A stretch of 5,500 nt of DNA. Origin: Candidatus Krumholzibacteriia bacterium. Lineage in GTDB: Bacteria; Krumholzibacteriota; Krumholzibacteriia; Krumholzibacteriales; Krumholzibacteriaceae. The stretch is from NCBI GenBank assembly GCA_026387805.1, contig JAPLKY010000272.1:1-5500 (forward strand), read 5' to 3'. The translations under genes and the position numbers were made by a program. A model generated the notes under the pieces. That model was given only the letters and a program-made list of their open reading frames with translations, was not told the DNA's origin and searched no databases. Of this stretch, positions 1-5,500 are shown one piece after another (the first letter of the stretch is position 1; each line of letters opens with the position of its first letter).

Positions 1-2952
1 CAGGACAGGCTCGCACGGCGCGCGATCGACGAGGGAACGGAAGCGAAGGAGCTCGAGGCGCTCTTCGCGGAGCTCCGGTTCGCGGACCCCGCGAAGGCGG
101 TCTCGCTCTGGCGGAGGCTCGTTCCGGGCTCCGGAGCGGAGGCGCCGCCTCCCGAGAACATCGCGAATCTTCTCGCCGAGCTCGCCTCCTCGAGCGATCC
201 CGATATGGCGCTTCTCAACCTCGCGCGCTTCGTCGAATCGAGAATCGCACCGGCGCGTTTTCTTCATTCGCTCTTCCTCGCGAGGCCGATCGCGCGGCTC
301 TTCGTCACCATTTTCTCATGCAGCTATTTTCTCACGGAGATACTCGAACGCAATCCCGGCTACCTCTCGTGGCTCGTCGAGGAGGGCACGCTCGGAGCCA
401 CGAAAGCCTTCAGCGCCTATCGCTTCGAGCTCCAGCGGCAGATCGAGCCGTTCAGGGACCCCCGACGGCGCATCAACAGCATCAAGCGCTATTTCCGCCG
501 CGAGATGCTCCGCATCGGCGCGCGGGACCTCATGGGGCTCGCCAGAGTCGAGGACGTGACCGCCGAGCTCTCGTTTCTCGCCGATGCAATCATCGAGACC
601 GCCGCCTGCATGGCGTTCGAGGAGCTCGCCGCGAGCGCCGGGCCCGGAGAGACGGCGTGGAGTTTCGACGCGGCGATCCCCTACCACCGGTTCGCCGTCA
701 TCTCCCTCGGCAAGCTCGGCGGAACCGAGCTCAACTATTCGTCCGATATCGATCTCATGTACGTGTGCGAGGCGACCGAGGGGGAGCGCGAACGAGCCTT
801 CTACGACGCTCTCGCCCGGCGCGCCACGGAGTATCTCTCGGCGCCCACCGAGGAAGGGATGCTCTACCGCGTCGATCTCAGGCTCCGCCCCGACGGCGAC
901 AGCGGCCCGCTCGTGGTGACGCTCGCCGATCATCTCAACTATCTCCAGCGCAGGGCGAAGCCGTGGGAGCTGCAATCGCTCATCAAGGCTCGTCTCTCGG
1001 CGGGGAACCGGCCGGTCGGCGACGCCTTCGTCGATAACTGCGCAAAGGCCATCTTCGCTCCCGCCCCGAGCATCGATCCTCTCGACGAGATCGTGACGAT
1101 GCGAACGCGATGGATGGCCCACCTCTCCGACGAGGAACGCACGGGCAACATCAAGCTCATGTCGGGAGGGATCCGCGACATCGAGTTCATCGCGCAGGGC
1201 ATCCAGCTCATGCACGGGCGGAGCCGCCCCGGGATTCGCTCGCGCAACACGCTCGAATCGCTCGAGCGCCTCGCCCGAAACGGCCTCCTGAGCGCGGAGG
1301 CCAAGGAAACGCTCGAGCGGAGCTACCGCCTCTTCCGCACCGTCGAGCACCGCATGCAGATGCTTCGCAACGTCCGAACGCACACGCTTCCCTCCGCGGA
1401 GGCGGATCTCGCGAAGACGGCCGAGCGCGTATGCCGGAGCGCGCTCCGCGGCGTCACGCCGGAAAATTTCACCGCCGAGCTTGGGAGATCGCTCGCCGAG
1501 GTGGAACACCTCTTCGACGGCTGCTTCAAGAACCGCGTTCCCGGCGAGATCCCGCTCCTCCTCTCGCTCCCGGCGAGCGACCGCGCGGTGGAGGAGATTC
1601 TCTCGAAATACGGTTTTAACGAGGGGGAGGAGGCTCACCGCTTTCTCAGCGCGCTCGTCTTTGGCGATTTCCCCCGCCTCGAGGGGCTGGAAACGCTCGC
1701 GGCGGCCGCGAAATCGCTCCCGGGCATTCTGGAGCGGGTGTCGACGACGCCCGATCCCTCCCTCACGCTGAAGAATTTCGTGCGGATCGTGAAGGCCACG
1801 GGCGCGGTCAGATCAACGCTCGAGCTCCTCCAGGGCGGGGGGGATCTCCTGCGTCTCCTTCTCGCGGTCGCGTCCCTCTCGACGAAGCTCTCGGAGACGC
1901 TCGCGAACCGGATCGAGCTCCTCGATCTTCTCGCGGAGGGGGCGCCGCCGGGAGCACCGCCGGATCCGAAGGCGAAGGACGCGCTTGCGCGACTCGCGCG
2001 CGGATACGAGGAGGAGCTTCTGTCCATTCATAGCCGAAATCCGATTCCCGAGAATGGCCCGAAGATTCTGGGGCCGCTTTTCACCGAGGCGTCGGAGCGG
2101 GCGCTCGGCGCTCTCTTCGAAAAGAACGGCGGAGGAACAGGGGGGCTCGCGCTCTTCGCGGCCGGCTCGCTCGCGACACGCGGCGCGCGATTCGGAAGCG
2201 ATCTCGATCTCATCGCCGTGACGACGGACGAGCGCGCGGCTGCGCTCGAAGCGGATGTCGTTCGGCGCGTTATCGACGACGCACGCGCGATCCGGCTCGG
2301 GGTTATCGATATGCGGCTCCGTGGCGAGGGGGGGGGCGCGCCCCTCGTCCAGACGCTCGACTACTGTGAGAGCTATCTGCAAACTCGCGCGTCCCTGTGG
2401 GAGATTCTCGCGCATTCGAAGTGCCGGTTTATCTGCGGAGACGCGGGGACCGGGAGGGCGTTCGAGGCTATACTCGCGCGCACGCTGCCGGTCGTTTTCG
2501 GGCGGGAGGGCTGGAAGGCGCGGCTCATCGAGTCGCGTGCGAAGCTCGAGGCGCTCTCGAAGGGCCCGTGGGACGTGAAGCACGCGGCGGGCGGGCTCTA
2601 CGACGTCGATTTTCTGCTGTCCGCGGCGCGGCTGCGCGGGATCGTCGAGGCAGCCCCTTCAACGGATCATCGCGGGGAATTCGAGAGGCTGCAATCGGCG
2701 AGGCTGCTCGAAGCCGGCGACGCCGCGGCGCTTCTCGCCGCGTATCGGCTCTTCTGGACGATGGAGCACGCCGCGGCCCTGCACGAGATCCCCTACCCGC
2801 CGTCCCCCGAGCGGGAGGATTTCTTCGAGAGCTATTTCTCGCGTCTCTTCGGCGACCTCGTGGCGGATGAAGCTTCGTTCCTCCAACGGCTCGCGGGAAT
2901 GAAAAACGACGTTCGGACAATCTACGAGCGCTTCATGATGAGGATTCAATAG
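1..2952 (+). CDS. glnE: Bifunctional glutamine synthetase adenylyltransferase / adenylyl-removase, 5'-partial
   Basis: This cytoplasmic enzyme attaches AMP to, and removes it from, a tyrosine on each glutamine synthetase subunit, under control of PII and glutamine. The visible frame is 983 residues (numbered here from base 1), close to or slightly longer than the usual 950-1000. The N-terminal adenylyl-removase half has GKLGGTELNYSSDIDL at about 237-252 (Asp249, Asp251), then VDLRLRPDGDSGPL with Asp292 as third carboxylate, and IRDIEFIAQ near 391. A helical linker follows. The C-terminal adenylyltransferase half has GSDLDLI (Asp734, Asp736), IDMRLR (Asp770), and GGLYDVDFL near 864. The first in-frame ATG, at 205, has no Shine-Dalgarno sequence and falls inside a stretch that I recall as conserved in homologues (DPDMALLNLARF). 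No ATG, GTG or TTG lies in frame before it, so I place the true start left of the window. A start at 205 would give 915 residues and cannot be fully excluded. The TAG stop is at 2950-2952, 8 bp from the end of the convergent glnD. Confidence 0.95.
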   Translation, partial: QDRLARRAIDEGTEAKELEALFAELRFADPAKAVSLWRRLVPGSGAEAPPPENIANLLAELASSSDPDMALLNLARFVESRIAPARFLHSLFLARPIARLFVTIFSCSYFLTEILERNPGYLSWLVEEGTLGATKAFSAYRFELQRQIEPFRDPRRRINSIKRYFRREMLRIGARDLMGLARVEDVTAELSFLADAIIETAACMAFEELAASAGPGETAWSFDAAIPYHRFAVISLGKLGGTELNYSSDIDLMYVCEATEGERERAFYDALARRATEYLSAPTEEGMLYRVDLRLRPDGDSGPLVVTLADHLNYLQRRAKPWELQSLIKARLSAGNRPVGDAFVDNCAKAIFAPAPSIDPLDEIVTMRTRWMAHLSDEERTGNIKLMSGGIRDIEFIAQGIQLMHGRSRPGIRSRNTLESLERLARNGLLSAEAKETLERSYRLFRTVEHRMQMLRNVRTHTLPSAEADLAKTAERVCRSALRGVTPENFTAELGRSLAEVEHLFDGCFKNRVPGEIPLLLSLPASDRAVEEILSKYGFNEGEEAHRFLSALVFGDFPRLEGLETLAAAAKSLPGILERVSTTPDPSLTLKNFVRIVKATGAVRSTLELLQGGGDLLRLLLAVASLSTKLSETLANRIELLDLLAEGAPPGAPPDPKAKDALARLARGYEEELLSIHSRNPIPENGPKILGPLFTEASERALGALFEKNGGGTGGLALFAAGSLATRGARFGSDLDLIAVTTDERAAALEADVVRRVIDDARAIRLGVIDMRLRGEGGGAPLVQTLDYCESYLQTRASLWEILAHSKCRFICGDAGTGRAFEAILARTLPVVFGREGWKARLIESRAKLEALSKGPWDVKHAAGGLYDVDFLLSAARLRGIVEAAPSTDHRGEFERLQSARLLEAGDAAALLAAYRLFWTMEHAAALHEIPYPPSPEREDFFESYFSRLFGDLVADEASFLQRLAGMKNDVRTIYERFMMRIQ

Positions 2953-2960
2953 AGGGATAA
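2953..2960. other. 8-bp convergent intergenic gap between glnE and glnD
   Basis: Only eight bases (agggataa) separate the TAG of glnE from the reverse-strand TGA of glnD. I see no inverted repeat followed by a T-run on either strand in about 40 bases on each side, so no intrinsic terminator is evident. Transcripts from the two genes would be expected to run into each other, or to end by a factor-dependent route that leaves no sequence signature. This is an inference from the layout. Confidence 0.85.
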
Positions 2961-5315
2961 TCAGCCGCCCGCGTCCAGCTCCGCCTTGAGCCGCAGCCTG
3001 ACCTCGCGCATCTTCGCCGCGTCGGCGAGCTTCTTCCCGTCGGAGGTTTTCACGTAGAAGGAGTCGGCGGCCATCTCCCCCCGCGTCGTTATCTGCGCGC
3101 TCTGTATGTCGAGCCCCTCCGCGGAGAGTATGCGGGTCACTCGGTAGAGGAGCCCGGGCCGATCGCGCGCTGAGAGATCGATGATCGTGCTCTCGCGGGA
3201 GAGATCGTTCTCGAACTCGATGACGGTGGACACGCGCCCTCCCTTCGCCGTTCGCCATTTCCAGCGCTCGACGTGGGCGGCGTATGCCTTCTCGAGATCG
3301 ATCTCGCCGGCGAGCACCGCGGCGAAATCGCGCTCGAGCTTTTTCGCCGTCTCCGGCGAAAGCGCAAGACGGCCATCGACGCCCGTGCAGTGGAAGAGAT
3401 CGATCACGATGCCGTCCTTCCTCGTGAACGCGAAGGCGCCGAGGATGTTGAGATCGTTGATCGTGATGACGCCGCAGAGCTGCGAGAGCCTGAAGGGCCT
3501 GTCGCGCGTGCACATGGTGAGCTCGATCGAATGCTGAAGCCTCCTGATCTCGACGATCACGCCGCGGGCGCGGAGGCGGCCCACCATCGCGACGTGCGCC
3601 TTCGCCCGCGCCGGTGTGACGACCATCGCGTAGCGATCGGGAAGGTTCGCGAGGTGCACTTCCATCGCGGCGCGCTCCTCGTTGGACTCGCAGAGCTCGA
3701 TCATCTTCCCGTGCCGCTTCTCGAGCATCTTCATGAAGAAGGCGCCCGATTCCGATTTGTCGGCGAGCATCCTCGAGCCCTTGAAGTAGAGGTCCTCGAG
3801 GAGGTTCTCCTTCCAGCCGGTCCAGACGCTCGGCCCCGTCGCCTTGAGATCGGCGCAGGTGAGGAGGTAGAGGAGCTTGAGGTTCACGTGGTTCTTCACG
3901 CTCTTCACGAACTGGAGCCCCGTGTCCCGGTCCTCCATGTCACGCCGCTGGCTGAAATGCGAGAGGAGCAGATGGTTCCGCACGAGAAACGCGACGAGCG
4001 ATCGCGAGCGCGGCGAGACGGGAAACGCGCGGAGGAGGGAATCGGCCATGCGCGCTCCGGAGCGGGCGTGGCCCCGCGCGCTCGGTTTGCCGATGTCGTG
4101 GAGCAGCGTGGCGAGGAGGAGCTCGGTCCGCTCCGCGACCTCGTCGTATATCCGCGGCATGAGCCCCCCTTCGCGCCCCTCGAGCTCTTCGAGGTTCGCA
4201 ATCGCCTGAAGGGTGTGCTCGTCGGCAGTGTACTGGTGATAGAGGTCGTATTTCTTGAGGCAGGTGAGCTTTTCGAACGGCGGAAAGAGATGCTTGAGCG
4301 CGCCGAGCTCGTGCATGCTCCGTATCACGGGCGCCTTTCTCCCCGGGAGCTCGAGGAGCTCTATGAATGATCGGCGCATTCGCTCCATCACGCCGACACC
4401 AAGCTTCGCCGGTCTGAACGCGTTTCTGATGCGGCGCTCCATCTGCGGAGTGAAACGCTTGCCCGTGCGGAGCTGCTCCTTGAAGGGGAAGAGCGGATCC
4501 TCCTTCATTCGCGCGCGTCCGAGGCGCAGATCGAGCTGGCCGAGCCCCTTCGTCCCCACCCTCCGGTAGAGCGCGCCGTCGATGATCCGGAGATTCCCTT
4601 CGCCGGTCGTCTCGTCGAGAAAGCGTTCGAGGAGCGTGTAGATGGCGCGCGTCATCGAGTAGTAGTCGCGCATGAAGCGCTCGACGGCGAGGAGCCCGCC
4701 GCCGTCCGTGTAGCCGAGGCCCTTCGCGGCCGAGCGCTGGAGATCGAGCGTGAGCACGTTCCAGTTGGATCCCATGAGAAAATGGAGCTCATTGCGGGTC
4801 CTGAGCAGAAAATCGTGCGCCCGCCGGATGTCGTCGATCTCCTGACGGTCGATGATGGCGAGACGGTACAGCCCCTCGAGCGTGCCGTCCCACGGGAGCA
4901 CCATGCCCACCCATCGGATCATCTGGTGGTCGCGGAGCCCCCCGGGGCTTTCCTTGACGTTCGGCTCGATGAGGTGGTAGCTCCATCCGAATTTTCTCCA
5001 GCGGCGGCGCGCCTCGTCGAGCTTTGCCTCGAGAAGATCGCCGCTCTCGCGCCCCCGCGCCTCGGTCTTGATCGCCTGCAGCGCCTCTTTCATCGACTCG
5101 TCACCGCAGATCCAGCGGCCGTCGAGAACGGCGGTCTTGAGGTCGGTATCCCGTTCGAGCGCCTTGCGGAGCTCGGCGACGGTGCGCACCGAAGAGCCGA
5201 GCTCGAGCCCCGCGTCCCAGAGCATCCGCACGAGGTACCCCGCGAAGGACGTGCCGGCGGAGCCCGGCTTCTTGTCCGTTGGGCTCAGCGCTCCCAAGGG
5301 GCTCTTCGGGACCAC
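2961..5315 (-). CDS. glnD: PII uridylyltransferase / uridylyl-removase, 5'-truncated, lacking the nucleotidyltransferase core
   Basis: GlnD is the cytoplasmic glutamine sensor that uridylylates PII when glutamine is low and removes UMP when it is high. Numbering is from a GTG at 5315 (784 residues; the family is usually about 850-950). GlnD-like sequence begins near residue 24-28 with LVRMLWDAGLELGSSVRT. The helical UR/UTase domain follows, with IEPNVKESPGGLRD at 116-129. The HD domain spans about 357-490, with YHQYTADEHT (His360, His367), LLHDIGK (His406, Asp407), His416, RNHLLLSH (His448, His453) and ADLKATG (Asp489). ACT domain 1 is at about 594-646 (RDRPFRLSQLCGV) and ACT 2 at about 709-760 (SARDRPGLLYRVTRIL). 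These support glutamine sensing and the removase function. The first 23 or so residues do not look like GlnD, and the catalytic GG...SDxD module is absent in every minus frame before an in-frame TAG at 5382-5384. The GTG start is therefore only formal. The gene was cut by a rearrangement or by a misassembly. The stop is TGA at 2961-2963. Confidence 0.93.
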   Translation of the reverse strand: MVPKSPLGALSPTDKKPGSAGTSFAGYLVRMLWDAGLELGSSVRTVAELRKALERDTDLKTAVLDGRWICGDESMKEALQAIKTEARGRESGDLLEAKLDEARRRWRKFGWSYHLIEPNVKESPGGLRDHQMIRWVGMVLPWDGTLEGLYRLAIIDRQEIDDIRRAHDFLLRTRNELHFLMGSNWNVLTLDLQRSAAKGLGYTDGGGLLAVERFMRDYYSMTRAIYTLLERFLDETTGEGNLRIIDGALYRRVGTKGLGQLDLRLGRARMKEDPLFPFKEQLRTGKRFTPQMERRIRNAFRPAKLGVGVMERMRRSFIELLELPGRKAPVIRSMHELGALKHLFPPFEKLTCLKKYDLYHQYTADEHTLQAIANLEELEGREGGLMPRIYDEVAERTELLLATLLHDIGKPSARGHARSGARMADSLLRAFPVSPRSRSLVAFLVRNHLLLSHFSQRRDMEDRDTGLQFVKSVKNHVNLKLLYLLTCADLKATGPSVWTGWKENLLEDLYFKGSRMLADKSESGAFFMKMLEKRHGKMIELCESNEERAAMEVHLANLPDRYAMVVTPARAKAHVAMVGRLRARGVIVEIRRLQHSIELTMCTRDRPFRLSQLCGVITINDLNILGAFAFTRKDGIVIDLFHCTGVDGRLALSPETAKKLERDFAAVLAGEIDLEKAYAAHVERWKWRTAKGGRVSTVIEFENDLSRESTIIDLSARDRPGLLYRVTRILSAEGLDIQSAQITTRGEMAADSFYVKTSDGKKLADAAKMREVRLRLKAELDAGG
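5247..5275. other. Probable sequence junction that interrupts glnD
   Basis: To the left of about 5246 the minus strand encodes recognisable GlnD (LVRMLWDAGLELG). To the right the minus-strand translation no longer resembles GlnD and runs into a TAG at 5382-5384, while the plus strand becomes the protein-like one. The exact breakpoint cannot be read off and may lie anywhere from about 5247 to 5275. I see no inverted repeat ends, direct repeat or att-like core marking a mobile element. An assembly chimera is the simplest explanation. A genuine deletion or inversion breakpoint is the alternative. Confidence 0.6.
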
Positions 5316-5500
5316 GGCCCACCGGTTTGAGCTTGAGGCTGCCGGTGTGGACGGCAGAACGGTGGTTGCCCTCCGCTCATCCTATGTGCCGAGCGTCGTG
5401 ACCAGAGTGATGACCGCCATCTACCTCGCCACGGTGGGGTGGCACAGGGTCGGCTTCAGCCGAGAAGACACCGGGCCGGCCACATCACCGCGATACGTGA
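5251..5500 (+). CDS. Partial protein fragment of unknown function, possibly START/SRPBCC-like
   Basis: Plus-strand frame 1 is open through 5499 with no stop before the window end, giving about 83 codons. It reads like a real protein: GLFGTTAHRFELEA, then VVALRSSYVPSVVTRVM, then AIYLATVGWHRVGFS. The pattern of alternating beta-strand-like segments followed by an amphipathic helix-like stretch is reminiscent of the C-terminal half of START/SRPBCC (polyketide cyclase-like) ligand-binding domains. That is a weak impression, not an identification. The 5' end is not a true start. The frame remains open leftward into glnD antisense sequence, so the GTG at 5251 is only a nominal boundary near the inferred junction. 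The 3' end lies beyond the window. The other two plus frames and all minus frames here contain stops or look non-coding. Confidence 0.4.
   Translation, partial: MPAEPGFLSVGLSAPKGLFGTTAHRFELEAAGVDGRTVVALRSSYVPSVVTRVMTAIYLATVGWHRVGFSREDTGPATSPRYV

Noticed and set aside
205..207. ATG at 205 as the true glnE start
   Set aside because: There is no Shine-Dalgarno sequence upstream, the codon lies inside a stretch remembered as conserved in homologues, and the frame is open to the window edge. It is kept as an alternative only.
316..1638. A 440-codon open frame on the minus strand, opposite glnE
   Set aside because: It lies wholly antisense to well-conserved GlnE sequence. Its product is a low-complexity Arg/Glu/Ala-rich string with no recognisable domain, as expected from GC-rich codons read backwards.
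1813..2583. A 256-codon minus-strand open frame opposite the C-terminal half of glnE
   Set aside because: It is an Arg-rich shadow of conserved GlnE catalytic sequence and has no motifs of its own.
3273..4370. A 365-codon open frame on the plus strand, opposite glnD
   Set aside because: It is antisense to the HD and ACT regions of GlnD. The translation is rich in Arg, Glu, His and Val with no domain pattern and no ribosome binding site of note, so it is a shadow frame.
4782..5330. A 182-codon plus-strand open frame opposite the start of glnD, crossing the junction
   Set aside because: It is antisense to GlnD for nearly its whole length, ends at a TGA at 5328-5330, and is not in the same frame as the protein-like sequence that continues to 5500.
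5247..5384. A simple frameshift in glnD with the nucleotidyltransferase domain in another frame
   Set aside because: I translated the other minus frames here. None gives the GG...SDxD signature, and all meet stops before the window end.
5247..5500. Insertion sequence or transposon end interrupting glnD
   Set aside because: I found no terminal inverted repeat, target duplication or transposase-like motif in the 250 bases visible to the right of the breakpoint.

Overview
The window is a GC-rich (by eye about two-thirds G+C), almost fully coding stretch of bacterial chromosome. It is dominated by two large genes of post-translational nitrogen control. They lie tail to tail and are separated by only 8 bp. 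Neither is complete at its 5' end. Together they suggest a bacterium that regulates glutamine synthetase by the PII/adenylylation cascade. The phylum cannot be fixed from this sequence. A Gram-negative lineage such as a deltaproteobacterium-like or FCB-type environmental bacterium is a guess from the codon style and the gene content.

Bases 1-2952 (+) encode the bifunctional glutamine synthetase adenylyltransferase/adenylyl-removase GlnE. The reading frame is open from the first base, so the true start is probably outside the window. Both nucleotidyltransferase halves are visible, each with its DxD pair and third Asp. Bases 2961 to about 5246 (-) encode the PII uridylyltransferase/uridylyl-removase GlnD. 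It has the helical linker domain, the HD phosphohydrolase domain and two C-terminal ACT domains. In the usual scheme GlnD senses glutamine and (de)uridylylates PII, and PII then steers GlnE to adenylylate or deadenylylate glutamine synthetase. The pair therefore represents two successive tiers of one cascade. No glnB or glnA is in view.

The most notable feature is at the right end. GlnD similarity stops abruptly near base 5246. The N-terminal nucleotidyltransferase core (GG...SDxD), which should follow within the next 100-150 bases, is absent in all three minus frames, and each of those frames contains a stop before the window end. From about 5251 to 5500 the plus strand instead carries an open, protein-like frame for a different product, possibly a START/SRPBCC-like domain. 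This is either an assembly chimera or a genuine rearrangement that cut off the 5' end of glnD. No RNA genes, CRISPR arrays, insertion sequences or convincing terminators were seen. I found no clear new biological system.
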